Made by a program: the position numbers and the translations under genes. DNA of 64,000 nt, taken from positions 1,499,501-1,563,500 of the forward strand of contig NZ_CP044205.1 in assembly GCF_009498235.1 (NCBI RefSeq), given 5' to 3'. The notes beneath the pieces were generated by a model. It had not been told where the DNA came from. It saw only the letters and a program-made list of their open reading frames with translations, and ran no database searches. The DNA comes from Candidatus Methylospira mobilis (GTDB taxonomy: Bacteria; Pseudomonadota; Gammaproteobacteria; Methylococcales; Methylococcaceae). Positions 1 to 8,716 of this stretch are shown one piece after another (within the stretch, counting starts at the first letter, position 1; the number at the start of each line of letters is the position of its first letter).

Positions 1-2
1 AA

Positions 3-149
3 ATAGCCGAGTGCGTGATGGCAGAACTATTGAGTCAGGGTCACCATGATTTAGGCAATGATTTGAGGGAGGCGCTGACTGCTCAACAGCGGTACTTGAC
101 TGAATCGACGACTCCATGGACAAAACTATTTTCATCCCCAACCTGCTGA
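3..149 (+). other. open frame entering from the left edge, unidentified
   Basis: An open frame of 48 codons runs in from the left edge and stops at 147-149. It has no start inside the window, so it could be the C-terminus of a gene lying to the left. The translation is mildly coding-like (a stretch rich in Leu, Ala, Glu and Gln), but I recognise no domain. It lies next to a decayed toxin-antitoxin-type fragment, so it may itself be debris. Confidence 0.25.
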
Positions 150-214
150 CGATGCTCTAAATGCGTGTGGTCACATCGTTAACCGCCGAGCACCTGATCG
201 GTAACATTGTCGGC

Positions 215-325
215 TCATACTGGCACCGCCTCGGCAAGAACAGTCGCCCGGTATTTCTCTGGCAGGGCTTTCGGGGTCAGCACGTTCACCGGCACACCGA
301 GTTGTGCAAGCCTTATTGGTGTTTG
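215..325 (-). pseudogene. fragment of an MNT-type nucleotidyltransferase
   Basis: On the minus strand, about 35 codons before a stop at 215-217 read like the C-terminus of small minimal nucleotidyltransferases, the antitoxin half of MntA/HepT-type pairs. The recognisable motif is LGVPVNVLTPKALPEKYRA followed by a Val-Leu-Ala-Glu-Ala tail. The frame is closed by a stop just upstream (plus 326-328), so the N-terminal catalytic part is missing. No intact HepT partner is visible on the downstream side. I read it as a relic of a toxin-antitoxin module, perhaps carried by a former mobile element. The family call is from memory of the motif only. Confidence 0.45.
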
Positions 326-434
326 TTATCCGCACTAAAAAGCAATAAGCCCCGTTATAAATACGGTATATTTTACGGTATGAATATAATATAAAAAAAT
401 AAAATATAGTAAACTCAATGTGCTTATATATTAA

Positions 435-454
435 TTCGATTCCGACCCTCGCCG
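435..454 (+). other. tRNA 3'-end-like sequence (possible attachment-site scar)
   Basis: The sequence TTCGATTCCGACCCTCGCCG reads like a tRNA T-loop, the 3' half of the T-stem, a CCTCGCC acceptor strand and a G discriminator. The 5' part of a tRNA is absent: upstream is very AT-rich and cannot pair as GGCGAGG. CCA is not encoded. An intrinsic terminator follows at once. Integrases often recombine in tRNA 3' ends and leave exactly such a duplicated tail, so this may be an attR-like scar with the element to the left. The isotype is uncertain (Ser or Leu class plausible). Confidence 0.4.
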
Positions 455-456
455 AT

Positions 457-490
457 AACCCGCAAGAAGGTAAGGCTTGCGGGTTTTTTA
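457..490 (+). terminator. rho-independent terminator
   Basis: A perfect 9-bp stem ACCCGCAAG / CTTGCGGGT with a short A/G-rich loop is followed by TTTTTTATTT. It lies directly after the tRNA-like 3' end at 435-454 and before yheU, so it looks like the original terminator of that lost tRNA gene. Confidence 0.75.
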
Positions 491-528
491 TTTCCTCACG
501 CTGTATTAAACCTCAAAACACCAGCATG

Positions 529-762
529 ATGCTGATACCACATCAACAGCTCAGCAATGATGCGCTGCAAGGCGTAATCGAGGAATTCGTGACGCGCGAC
601 GGTATTGATTACGGCGAGTTTGAGACCCCGCTGGCGATCAAGGTCGCTCATGTAAAAATGCAGCTCGATCAGGGGGGGCTGGTCATTATCTTTAACGAGG
701 ATGAAGAAAGCATTACTATTGTTTCCCGAAAACAACTACCGCCTTTTTTGACGGAAAACTGA
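529..762 (+). CDS. yheU: YheU family protein (UPF0270)
   Basis: A small cytoplasmic protein of 77 residues matching the YheU/UPF0270 family of gammaproteobacteria, whose function is unknown. The N-terminus MLIPHQQLS and the central DGIDYGEFE segment match the family pattern (E. coli begins MLIPWQ and has a GTDYGE segment). The frame is open further upstream, but those residues read through the terminator at 457-490. I therefore start at the second of two adjacent ATGs (526 and 529), the one that gives the family N-terminus. There is no clear Shine-Dalgarno sequence. The length is normal for the family. Confidence 0.85.
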   Translation: MLIPHQQLSNDALQGVIEEFVTRDGIDYGEFETPLAIKVAHVKMQLDQGGLVIIFNEDEESITIVSRKQLPPFLTEN

Positions 763-867
763 AAGTTCTGGCTCAGCATGCATGTTTGCCGGACGTTGAT
801 GGCGACATGAAGCTTTTAAGCGGCGCATGCCAATCAAAACCCTGCAAAAACCTGAACCGGCGGGATT

Positions 868-1842
868 ATGCGTGTCTGGAGCGATTTAAAAAAACTTTTA
901 ACGGGCGGTGGTCTTCTGCTTTTGTCGATGGCTGCATGCGTGGCGTGTACTCCTGCGTTTCATCGGACGGATGCAGCGGTCATGCCTGCAAGCCTGAAAT
1001 CTTCTCATTTTTCCGCCAAAGATCAAGCTGTGCTGCCGGTTCGCCGCTGGTTGCCGGAAAACGGGCAAATTAAAGCAGTGATAGTGGCGGTTCACGGCTT
1101 TAACGATTACAGCAATTTTTTTGATAGCGCAGGCCGTTACCTCAGTCAACGAGGTATCGCCTGTTACGCTTACGACCAACGCGGCTTCGGTTTCGCGCCC
1201 GGTTGGGGGTTGTGGGCCGGCGCTGATGCCTATGGCGACGATCTGACGGACTTTAGCAGGGAGGTTCGTAAACATCACCCCGATGTTCCGCTTTATGTGC
1301 TCGGAGAAAGCATGGGAGGAGCGGTGGTCATCGCATCGATGACGAGCTGGAATCCGCCCGATGCCGATGGCGTTATCCTGGTGGCTCCGGCAGTCTGGGG
1401 AAGAAAAACCATGCCCTGGTACCAAAGCCGTTTATTATCCGTTGCGACAGCCGTCATGCCCGAGCTTCGTTTGACAGGTGAAGGTTTGCGCATCATGCCG
1501 TCCGACAATATCGATATGCTGAGAAAATTCAGCCGCGACCCCAAGGTGATCAAAGCCACCCGTATCGATACGATCAGCGGGCTCACTGATTTAATGGATG
1601 CCGCGCTGGATAGGGCGGGCGATATAAAATTTCCTGCCATGGTTTTATATGGCGAGAAAGATCAGCTGATTCCAAAAGAGCCGATGACGATGATGCTGGA
1701 AAAAATGCCGCCAGGCACGCAAGTGCGGATTTATCCGCAAGGCTATCATATGCTGTTGCGCGATCTTCATGCGGATATTCCCTTGGCAGATATTCTGGCT
1801 TGGATCGAGCGGCGTCAGCCTCTAAATTCCACGATGCATTAA
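868..1842 (+). CDS. alpha/beta hydrolase, lysophospholipase / monoacylglycerol lipase type, probable lipoprotein
   Basis: A 324-residue serine hydrolase of the Hydrolase_4 (PldB / monoglyceride lipase) group. The N-terminus has a basic start and a hydrophobic stretch ending in MAAC (Cys24), a plausible lipobox, so it is probably membrane-anchored in the periplasm. The oxyanion-side HGFND motif is near 76-80, the nucleophile elbow GESMGG places Ser148, and the other triad members are probably the Asp in GEKDQLIP and the His in GYHMLL near the C-terminus. It probably hydrolyses ester bonds in lysophospholipids or monoglycerides; the substrate cannot be read from sequence. It stands alone between yheU and a decayed transposase. 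Confidence 0.8.
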   Translation: MRVWSDLKKLLTGGGLLLLSMAACVACTPAFHRTDAAVMPASLKSSHFSAKDQAVLPVRRWLPENGQIKAVIVAVHGFNDYSNFFDSAGRYLSQRGIACYAYDQRGFGFAPGWGLWAGADAYGDDLTDFSREVRKHHPDVPLYVLGESMGGAVVIASMTSWNPPDADGVILVAPAVWGRKTMPWYQSRLLSVATAVMPELRLTGEGLRIMPSDNIDMLRKFSRDPKVIKATRIDTISGLTDLMDAALDRAGDIKFPAMVLYGEKDQLIPKEPMTMMLEKMPPGTQVRIYPQGYHMLLRDLHADIPLADILAWIERRQPLNSTMH

Positions 1843-1977
1843 ACTGGATAATCGGGGCTGTCCGGCCGGTGAATAATTGGTGAGCGGCTAACAATAAAAC
1901 CCTGGCAATTTTCGCATGGTTTTTTTATTGACGCGAAGGGCTGCGTTCGAGTTCGGCGGCGTTTTCCGTTTTGTGTT

Positions 1978-2485
1978 CTAACCCCACTGCGGAAGCCGGT
2001 TGTAAATCGCGTATTCATCGGTGTAAACCTGTGTGTCTGGCGCAATGGTCGCCTGGATGATGGGCTGAATTGAGGTTTGCCGAACATTTTCCATCATCCG
2101 TATTACGACTTCGCCACTGCGTTGAATCATTACGAAAACCGGCGGCTTTTCACTCGCCAATGTGCCGCGTCCGCGAGCGCCTTGCAACGGGCGACGCCGG
2201 CCTGACCGGCCCGCCCTGAGTACCGCATCGGGATGGCCTTTGTGGCCTGCCGCGATATAGACCTCATCGCACTCCACTTCACCTGATAACGTTACCGGCG
2301 TTTTTTTAATCAACCCTTCCCCGTAACCGGCTGGTCATTGACTGAACATCGTCTTTATTCAAATCCGGTTCTTTGGCTATCTGCTGGTTGGATAGATTTA
2401 ACCACATGAAGTATAAGTATAAAATCCATGTTTTTAACGGTTGATGATGGCCCTCTAAAATCGTTCCGGTTAAATAGTAGAGCAT
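1978..2485 (-). pseudogene. decayed IS1595 / ISXO2-type transposase
   Basis: Two frames together make an ISXO2-like DDE transposase. The first (from 2485) carries the helical segment around LKTWILYLYFMWLNLSNQQI. The second (to 1978) carries the catalytic start VECDEVYIAAGHKGHP and a second acidic motif VYTDEYAIYNRLPQW. They are joined by a frameshift near 2305-2315. The N-terminal zinc ribbon is missing because the frame runs into the H-NS gene, and the last catalytic Glu region is missing because a stop closes the frame soon after 1990. It is therefore truncated at both ends and inactive. No terminal inverted repeats were found. Confidence 0.75.
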
Positions 2486-2784
2486 ATGTCCACCTATAGA
2501 GAACTGCAGAAACAAATCGCCGTACTCACCGCACAAGCTGAGGCAATGAAAGCAAAGGTGTTGGCCGAAATAATTGCCGTTCTCAAAGAGACAATACAGA
2601 AATACGGCATTACTGCCGCTCAATTGGGTTTTCGTGCGGAAGATCGCAAGTCCTCGTCCGTTTTTTAGCGGCGCAGTTCTGCGGTCCAGGAACCGACGCT
2701 ACCAGGGGCGGTGCCGGGCGACCGCCAAAGTGGTTACAGCATTACTTGCAGCTTGGCCGTAGCAAAGAGGAGTTCAAAATTTAG
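2486..2784 (+). pseudogene. H-NS family nucleoid protein, frameshifted
   Basis: The N-terminal frame (2486-2668) begins MSTYRELQKQIAVLTAQAEA and continues as the H-NS coiled-coil oligomerisation region ending in a GITAAQLGF motif. It stops early after about 60 residues. The DNA-binding end is found in another frame, ending at 2784: AGRPPKWL, then a GRSKEEFKI terminus typical of H-NS-like proteins. The linker between them is garbled, so the gene is split by a frameshift and probably makes no DNA-binding protein. Its ATG and the ATG of the decayed transposase share one CATATG palindrome, so its own promoter region has probably been replaced. Confidence 0.7.
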
Positions 2785-2862
2785 TCAACAATATGAAAAT
2801 AATATGCACCAATTCTGTGCGTTGACAGCCGGCTCCCTGTTTAGCCCCCCGTTTTTATTTTT

Positions 2863-2972
2863 GTGCTCTACAGGACGCATTAATGCTGGAGCCATGTACT
2901 ACGGCCTGTAGCGCACTCCCTGCGCTAGAGCTTGAAAAGGCCTGAATCCTGTTCGGGGGTTCCGGCCTTTTT
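2863..2972 (+). ncRNA. candidate structured small RNA or leader ending in a terminator
   Basis: A 12-bp stem with one mismatch pairs 2863-2874 (GTGCTCTACAGG) with 2905-2916 (CCTGTAGCGCAC). The 3' arm of that stem can instead form a perfect hairpin TAGCGCA-ctccc-TGCGCTA just downstream, so the two are mutually exclusive. A terminator follows: AAAAGGCC at 2935-2942 pairs with GGCCTTTTT at 2964-2972. No coding frame explains the block. It could be a free-standing small RNA or an attenuator. The next gene, glnL, starts 265 bases later. No known RNA family is recognised. Confidence 0.4.
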
Positions 2973-3129
2973 GCATAGGGCTATTCAAACAGGGATTATC
3001 ATGCTCCGAGGGGGATGGTGCGGAACATGGCACCGTTCTGCGGTTTTACCTGGGAACGAGGTCTCAGCCAACCATGATTGCAATGACTTCAAATGCCGTG
3101 GTTTCAGTGCCTGCGTTGCCATAACTGGC

Positions 3130-3146
3130 TGCACTTTATTGGTGCG
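3130..3146 (+). promoter_or_regulatory. NtrC (NRI) binding site upstream of glnLG
   Basis: TGCACTTTATTGGTGCG matches the palindromic NtrC site pattern (TGCAC, spacer of about six, GTGCA) in all but the last base. It lies 92 bases upstream of glnL. In enterics such sites over the glnL promoter let NtrC repress its own operon, and the same autoregulation is inferred here. Confidence 0.65.
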
Positions 3147-3237
3147 TATAATTGTGGCGCATTTGATGGCAAATATGCCAATCGCTTAATACATGTCTGA
3201 TTTATAGTGTGGTCTGCTTATTGCATCACTGCCGGGT

Positions 3238-4308
3238 ATGAGCCATCAACATCGTGTTTTTTTCCTGCGACGCATACTGGACAACCTGACGGATGCCGTT
3301 TTGTTGTTTGATGCCTCGCTGTCGCTTGTGTATATCAATACGCCTGGCGAAGTGCTGTTTGCCGTCAGCGCCAGACAGATTCTCGGACTCAAGGCGCAGC
3401 AGGTATTTTTGTTTAGCAATCAGGGAATAGAGAGCGACCTGCTGCGAGCGATGGAAAGCGGCGTTACATTGACGCGCCGCAATATTCTGCTGTCCCTGCC
3501 GGTGCATTCGGTCACGGTAAATGCCAGTATGACGCCGGTATTGGACGATACTGCACCGTCCCTTTTGGTGCAATTGCAGCAGGTGGACCGGCATCTGCGT
3601 ATTTCAATGGAAGAGCAGCTTGTCGCGCAGCAGAACGCCTCGAAAATGCTGTTGCGTGGGCTGGCGCATGAAATAAAAAACCCGCTTGGCGGTTTACGCG
3701 GTGCCGCGCAGTTGCTGGACGGCGAATTGATTGATGCGGAGTTGCGAGAGTATACGCGCATTATTATCGATGAATCCGATCGCTTGCAGTCCCTGGTCGA
3801 TCGCATGCTGGCGTCCAACAAGCCCGCCTTGAAGAGCTTGCTGAACATACATAAGGTACTGGAGCGCGTAAGGCAACTGGTTCAGGTCGAGGTGGCGTCC
3901 ACCGTGAAATTGATTCGGGATTACGACCCCAGTATTCCTTTGGTGTATGGCGATAGCGATCAACTTATTCAGGCGATACTTAACGTTGTGCGTAACGCGG
4001 CCCAGGCGGTCATGAGTCATGGAGAAATTATTATCCGTACGCGCGTATGCCGTCAGGTTACGTTGAATAACAAACGCCACCCTTTGGCGGCGAAAATCGA
4101 CGTGATCGATAACGGCCCCGGTGTCAAGCCGGAGCTGCTGAACCAGATTTTCTATCCGATGGTAACCGGACGCGCCGAGGGTACCGGGCTGGGATTATCC
4201 ATAGCGCAGACGCTGATCAGTCAGCATGGGGGGCTGATCGAGTGTGCAAGTAATCCAGGGCACACTATCTTTTCCGTTTTTCTTCCTGTGGAGACGCAAC
4301 ATGAGTAA
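3238..4308 (+). CDS. glnL: nitrogen regulation sensor histidine kinase NtrB
   Basis: Cytoplasmic sensor kinase/phosphatase NtrB (NRII), 356 residues, the usual length. It phosphorylates or dephosphorylates NtrC in response to PII, linking nitrogen status to transcription. A PAS-like domain occupies about 1-115. The dimerisation helix has GLAHEIKNPLGGLRGAAQLL with phospho-acceptor His144. The ATPase domain shows the N-box (LNVVRNAAQAV), VIDNGPGV and GTGLGLSIAQ. There are no membrane segments. Its stop overlaps the start of glnG by 8 bases. An NtrC-like site at 3130 suggests autoregulation. Confidence 0.95.
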   Translation: MSHQHRVFFLRRILDNLTDAVLLFDASLSLVYINTPGEVLFAVSARQILGLKAQQVFLFSNQGIESDLLRAMESGVTLTRRNILLSLPVHSVTVNASMTPVLDDTAPSLLVQLQQVDRHLRISMEEQLVAQQNASKMLLRGLAHEIKNPLGGLRGAAQLLDGELIDAELREYTRIIIDESDRLQSLVDRMLASNKPALKSLLNIHKVLERVRQLVQVEVASTVKLIRDYDPSIPLVYGDSDQLIQAILNVVRNAAQAVMSHGEIIIRTRVCRQVTLNNKRHPLAAKIDVIDNGPGVKPELLNQIFYPMVTGRAEGTGLGLSIAQTLISQHGGLIECASNPGHTIFSVFLPVETQHE

Positions 4309-5722
4309 TTCAGGCCAAGTCTGGGTTGTGGATGATGACCGTTCCATACGCTGGGTGCTGGAGCGGGCGTTACAGAAAGCGGGCATACTGCCGCGCTGTT
4401 TTTCGAGTGCGGGTCAGTTGCTTGACGCCCTGGAAACTTCCACCCCCGATGCCATTTTGACCGATATACGCATGCCCGGCATAGATGGTCTGGCGCTGTT
4501 GGAACGGCTTAAAGCCTCTTATCCCGCCATCCCGGTTATCATCATGACGGCGCACTCCGATCTCGAGAGCGCTGTTTCCGCCTTCCATGGCGGTGCTTTT
4601 GAATATCTGCCCAAACCATTCGATCTGGACGACGCGGTCGATCTGATCCGCCGCGCCTGCAGCCAGGGCCGGCGGCAGCGTCAGGAGCGCAGCGAGATTT
4701 CGGATCTGGCCCCAGCCAAAACCCCGGAAATTATCGGCGAGGCGCCGGCGATGCAGGAAGTATTCCGCGCTATCGCGCGTCTGGCGCGTTCGCATATCAC
4801 GGTGTTGATCAACGGCGAGTCCGGCACCGGCAAGGAGTTGGTGGCAAGGGCTCTGCACCGGCACAGTCCGCGCGCCAACAAGGCGTTTATCGCGCTGAAT
4901 ATGGCCGCGATACCGCGCGACCTGCTGGAGTCTGAGCTGTTCGGGCATGAGCGCGGCGCATTCACCGGCGCGCAATCGCGGCGCGCCGGGCGTTTCGAGC
5001 AGGCCGACGGCGGCACGCTGTTTCTGGATGAAATCGGCGACATGCCCGCCGAGCTGCAAACGCGTTTATTGCGCGTGCTGGCGGACGGCGAATTCTTTTC
5101 GGTGGGCGCGCATACGCCGACGCGCGTCGACGTGCGCATCATCGCCGCCACGCATCAAAACCTCGAAACCCTGGTTGCACAGGGACGTTTCCGCGAGGAT
5201 TTGTTTCACCGCCTGAACGTGATACGCGTGCATATTCCGCCGATGCGCGAACGGCGCCAGGATATCCCGTTGCTGCTCAGGCACTTCCTGCTGGAAGCCA
5301 GCCGGGAGCTGGGCGTGGACGCAAAGGTACTATTGCCCGACGTCGAAGAATACCTGTGCCGGCTCGATTGGCCTGGTAACGTCAGACAGCTCGAGAACAC
5401 CTGCCGCTGGATTACGGTGATGGCGGCGGGGCGCGAGGTGCATCTCGACGACCTTCCACCCGAATTGCTGCAGATCCGGCAGCATGAAACCGTTGCATTG
5501 GCGGAGGGCGGCTGGGAAGCAGCTTTCAAGCGCTGGGTATACGACAGTCTGAGCCGGGGCGGACACAATGTCGCCAAGGACGCCATAGACGTTTCGGAGG
5601 GTATACTGATTACTACCGCGCTACAGTTTACGCGCGGGCGCAGACAGGAGGCGGCAAAGCTGCTGGGCTACGGCAGGAATACGCTGACGCGAAAAATCAG
5701 CGAATTGAAACTGGATGTATGA
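4301..5722 (+). CDS. glnG: nitrogen regulation response regulator NtrC, sigma-54 activator
   Basis: A sigma-54-dependent activator of 473 residues that turns on nitrogen-assimilation genes when phosphorylated by NtrB. Domains in order: receiver (1-120) with acidic pocket D11-D12-D13 and phospho-acceptor D55 in LTDIRMPG; AAA+ domain (about 140-370) with Walker A GESGTGKE and the sigma-54 contact motif GAFTGA; C-terminal Fis-type HTH (QEAAKLLGYGRNTLTRKI). A longer open frame begins at 4244, but the ATG at 4301 gives the family N-terminus and overlaps the glnL stop, implying translational coupling. Confidence 0.95.
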   Translation: MSNSGQVWVVDDDRSIRWVLERALQKAGILPRCFSSAGQLLDALETSTPDAILTDIRMPGIDGLALLERLKASYPAIPVIIMTAHSDLESAVSAFHGGAFEYLPKPFDLDDAVDLIRRACSQGRRQRQERSEISDLAPAKTPEIIGEAPAMQEVFRAIARLARSHITVLINGESGTGKELVARALHRHSPRANKAFIALNMAAIPRDLLESELFGHERGAFTGAQSRRAGRFEQADGGTLFLDEIGDMPAELQTRLLRVLADGEFFSVGAHTPTRVDVRIIAATHQNLETLVAQGRFREDLFHRLNVIRVHIPPMRERRQDIPLLLRHFLLEASRELGVDAKVLLPDVEEYLCRLDWPGNVRQLENTCRWITVMAAGREVHLDDLPPELLQIRQHETVALAEGGWEAAFKRWVYDSLSRGGHNVAKDAIDVSEGILITTALQFTRGRRQEAAKLLGYGRNTLTRKISELKLDV

Positions 5723-6095
5723 CCGTCAGCCGGCCGTCATGTTTATGACCTGGTTGGCGTTCACACTAATGTGACAATGATATGCTATAAATAAATAAAC
5801 CCAAACTGCTGCGCGGTCCGGTTTAGCCGGATGGAACATGCGGGTGTAAATATTTGGTAACTATTCAACTCAATTGGCCCTGCATGGAGAAAAATCAGTC
5901 ATGCTGGCGGGAGAGTGCCGGTATTCTGTCGACAAGGGCGTTAACTCTGATGCCGGCCATGGGGTGGTCCGGGTTCCCCGGCAATCCCTGCCGGAACGAC
6001 GCGTTGTCCAAGTCAACACGGTTGCTGAATAGTTGCAAGTTTGTTTGTTGAGTATTTCAAGTAACTAATCTGTACGCATTTATCAGGAAAGCAAA
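5723..6095 (+). other. intergenic region glnG-glgP with a MITE-like repeat
   Basis: No convincing gene. A repeat copy (5856-6036) has inverted ends: GGTAACTATTCA at 5856 and TTGCTGAATAGTTGC at 6022. The same end motif flanks repeats elsewhere in the window (30276, 58538, 59824). Inside lies a segment CCGGCAATCCCTGCCGGAAC, a small hairpin common in intergenic repeats. A 65-codon open frame at 5854-6051 covers the repeat and is unlikely to be a gene. The promoter of glgP probably lies between 6036 and 6095, but I see no clear -35/-10 pair. Confidence 0.55.
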
Positions 6096-8693
6096 ATGCC
6101 CATTAGAACATTGATCAAGAGCCAACCGAAAGCCAATTTTACCGACATACGCCCGTTGGGCAAAGACGCCAAAAATATGGCGGCGGACATACACCGTTAT
6201 TTCAACTATACGCTGGGCCGCGACAAGTACTGCAAGTCAGCTCATTATACCTATAATGCGCTGGCGCTTGCAGTCAGGGACCGCCTGATGGAGGGCTGGA
6301 AAAAAACGCATTACGCTTATCGCGGCGAGAGTCCGCGTCAAACATTTTATCTGTCCATGGAATTTTTAATGGGGCGCACCCTGGGCAACGCCATGCTGAA
6401 CCTGGGTTTGGAAGAGCCGATACACAAGGCCTTGCATAAGTTCGGACTCGATCTCGAAGAGCTCGCCGAAGTCGAGCATGACGCCGGGTTGGGTAATGGC
6501 GGTCTGGGGCGGCTGGCCGCCTGTTTTATCGATAGCTGCGCGACGCTGCAGTTGCCGGTAATCGGCTACGGCCTGCGTTACGAATACGGCATGTTTCGTC
6601 AGCGTATCGATAACGGATACCAGGCTGAAGAACCCGATCACTGGTTGCGCGCCGGTAACGTCTGGGAACTGGAACGGCCTGAGTTAACGGTCCGTGTCCA
6701 TTTCTACGGACACACGGAAACCTATGCCGATCACGCGCATCACCGGCGGTTGCGCTGGGTGGAAACGCAGGATGTCCTGGTTGTCCCCTATGATATTCCG
6801 GTACCCGGATACCGCAACGATACGGTTAATACCTTGCGCTTGTGGAAAACGGTCGCGACCGACGAATTTGATTTGAACGAATTTAACGCCGGTGATTATG
6901 CCGGTTCCGTTGCCGGCAAAAACAGCGCTGAAAATATCTCCATGGTGCTGTATCCGAACGACGCCAGCGAATGCGGTAAGGAATTGCGTTTGCGCCAGCA
7001 ATACGTGCTGGCGTCGGCCAGTTTGCAGGATGTCGTGCGTAAGTGGGTGATTCGCCATGGGCATGGTGAGGATTTTACTCATTTTGCAGAACAAAACTGT
7101 TTTCAGTTGAATGATACCCACCCCAGTATCGCAGTAGCTGAGCTGATGCGCATCCTGATGGATGAACACCTGTTGTCCTGGGATGCCGCCTGGAAAATCA
7201 CGACATCAACCATGGCTTACACCAATCATACCTTGCTCCCCGAAGCGCTGGAAAAATGGTCGGTCGGTTTGATGCGTTATCTGTTGCCGCGCCTTATGGA
7301 AATAATTTTTGAAATCAATGCGCGGTTCCTGGCCGAGGTTGCGCAGAATTGGCCGGGCGACAGCGAACGTCTGGCGCGCATGTCTCTGATAGAGGAAGAT
7401 GGTGATCAAAAGGTGCGCATGGCCTATCTGGCTATCGTTGGCAGTTATTCCGTCAATGGCGTGGCCGAGTTGCATTCCAACCTGCTTAAACAGGGATTGT
7501 TCAAGGATTTTTATGAGTTGTGGCCTGACAAGTTCAATAATAAAACCAATGGAATAACGCCGCGGCGCTGGCTGGGTGGATGCAACCCCAAGCTGGCGGA
7601 ATTGATAACGGCCAACATCGGCGATGGCTGGACGCACGATCTGACGGAGTTGAAGAAACTGGCTCCGCTGGTCGACGACGCGGCGTTCCGCGAGCGTTGG
7701 CGCACGGTTAAACGCGTCAACAAACAACGGTTGCTGGAGACTATCCATGCCAGTTTCGAGACGGTGGATGCAGCGAGCGGTGCTTCGGCACGCAGCAGCT
7801 CGGGAGAATGGGAGGATAGCGGCAGCTTGGGTTTGCATCTGACTGTCGGGGTGGACGCCATGTTCGATGTTCAGGTCAAACGCATACATGAGTATAAACG
7901 CCAACTCCTGAATGTTTTGCATGTGATCCACTTATACGATCGCATCAAGCACGGCGAGATTGCGAACTGGACGCCGCGGTTGGTGCTGTTTGGCGGCAAG
8001 GCGGCGCCCGGCTACGCCATGGCCAAAAAAATTATCAAGCTCATTAATAATGTTGCGCATATTGTGAACCACGATCCGGCGACAGCGGGTTTGTTGAGCG
8101 TCGTGTTTTTGCCGAATTACCGTGTGTCCGCCATGGAGGTAATCGCCGCCGCCGCCGATCTTTCCGAGCAGATATCGACTGCGGGCAAGGAAGCGTCGGG
8201 TACCGGTAATATGAAGTTCATGATGAACGGCGCGTTAACCATGGGAACGCTGGACGGCGCCAATATTGAGATACTCGAGGAAGTGGGAGGTGATAATTTC
8301 TTTTTATTTGGATTGACTGCGCAGCAGGTTGAAAAACTGAGGCCGCATTACGATCCCAGGCATATCATTGCCGACGATGACGATTTTTCACGCGTCATGC
8401 ATTTGCTGGAGTCCAGTTATTTCAACCAGTTCGAGCCGGGGATTTTCGATGACATTATTAATGTGATCAAGAGTCCGAAGGATCCGTGGATGACTGCGGC
8501 CGATTTTCCCGCTTACGTTCAGGCGCAACGCCATGCGGCGGAAGCATTTCTGGATGTAGATCGCTGGACGCAGATGAGCATACTCAATTGCGCCGCCAGC
8601 GGGAAATTCTCTTCCGATCGCACGATTGCCGAATACAACCGGGACATCTGGAAATTGACGCCGGTGAAACCGGTTGGAGATCAGGAAATCTGA
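6096..8693 (+). CDS. glgP: glycogen phosphorylase (stand-alone)
   Basis: Glycogen/maltodextrin phosphorylase, 865 residues, slightly longer than the E. coli enzymes. It releases glucose-1-phosphate from alpha-1,4-glucan ends with pyridoxal phosphate as cofactor. Visible signatures are YLSMEFLMGRTLGN near the N-terminus, the glycine-rich GLGNGGLGRLAACF, the RIHEYKRQLLN segment, and the PLP site EASGTGNMKFMMNGA, whose NMK lysine binds the cofactor. An acceptable Shine-Dalgarno sequence (AGGAAAG) precedes the ATG. Unlike the paralogue at 19629-22514 it has no receiver domain. It directly follows glnLG, but a 373-base gap suggests separate transcription. Confidence 0.95.
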   Translation: MPIRTLIKSQPKANFTDIRPLGKDAKNMAADIHRYFNYTLGRDKYCKSAHYTYNALALAVRDRLMEGWKKTHYAYRGESPRQTFYLSMEFLMGRTLGNAMLNLGLEEPIHKALHKFGLDLEELAEVEHDAGLGNGGLGRLAACFIDSCATLQLPVIGYGLRYEYGMFRQRIDNGYQAEEPDHWLRAGNVWELERPELTVRVHFYGHTETYADHAHHRRLRWVETQDVLVVPYDIPVPGYRNDTVNTLRLWKTVATDEFDLNEFNAGDYAGSVAGKNSAENISMVLYPNDASECGKELRLRQQYVLASASLQDVVRKWVIRHGHGEDFTHFAEQNCFQLNDTHPSIAVAELMRILMDEHLLSWDAAWKITTSTMAYTNHTLLPEALEKWSVGLMRYLLPRLMEIIFEINARFLAEVAQNWPGDSERLARMSLIEEDGDQKVRMAYLAIVGSYSVNGVAELHSNLLKQGLFKDFYELWPDKFNNKTNGITPRRWLGGCNPKLAELITANIGDGWTHDLTELKKLAPLVDDAAFRERWRTVKRVNKQRLLETIHASFETVDAASGASARSSSGEWEDSGSLGLHLTVGVDAMFDVQVKRIHEYKRQLLNVLHVIHLYDRIKHGEIANWTPRLVLFGGKAAPGYAMAKKIIKLINNVAHIVNHDPATAGLLSVVFLPNYRVSAMEVIAAAADLSEQISTAGKEASGTGNMKFMMNGALTMGTLDGANIEILEEVGGDNFFLFGLTAQQVEKLRPHYDPRHIIADDDDFSRVMHLLESSYFNQFEPGIFDDIINVIKSPKDPWMTAADFPAYVQAQRHAAEAFLDVDRWTQMSILNCAASGKFSSDRTIAEYNRDIWKLTPVKPVGDQEI

Positions 8694-8716
8694 TTTTTAC
8701 ACCGTCGTAGTTTTTT

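Noticed and set aside
5854..6051. 65-codon open frame before glgP
   Set aside because: It covers a repeat element with inverted ends, has no ribosome site and no recognisable protein features.
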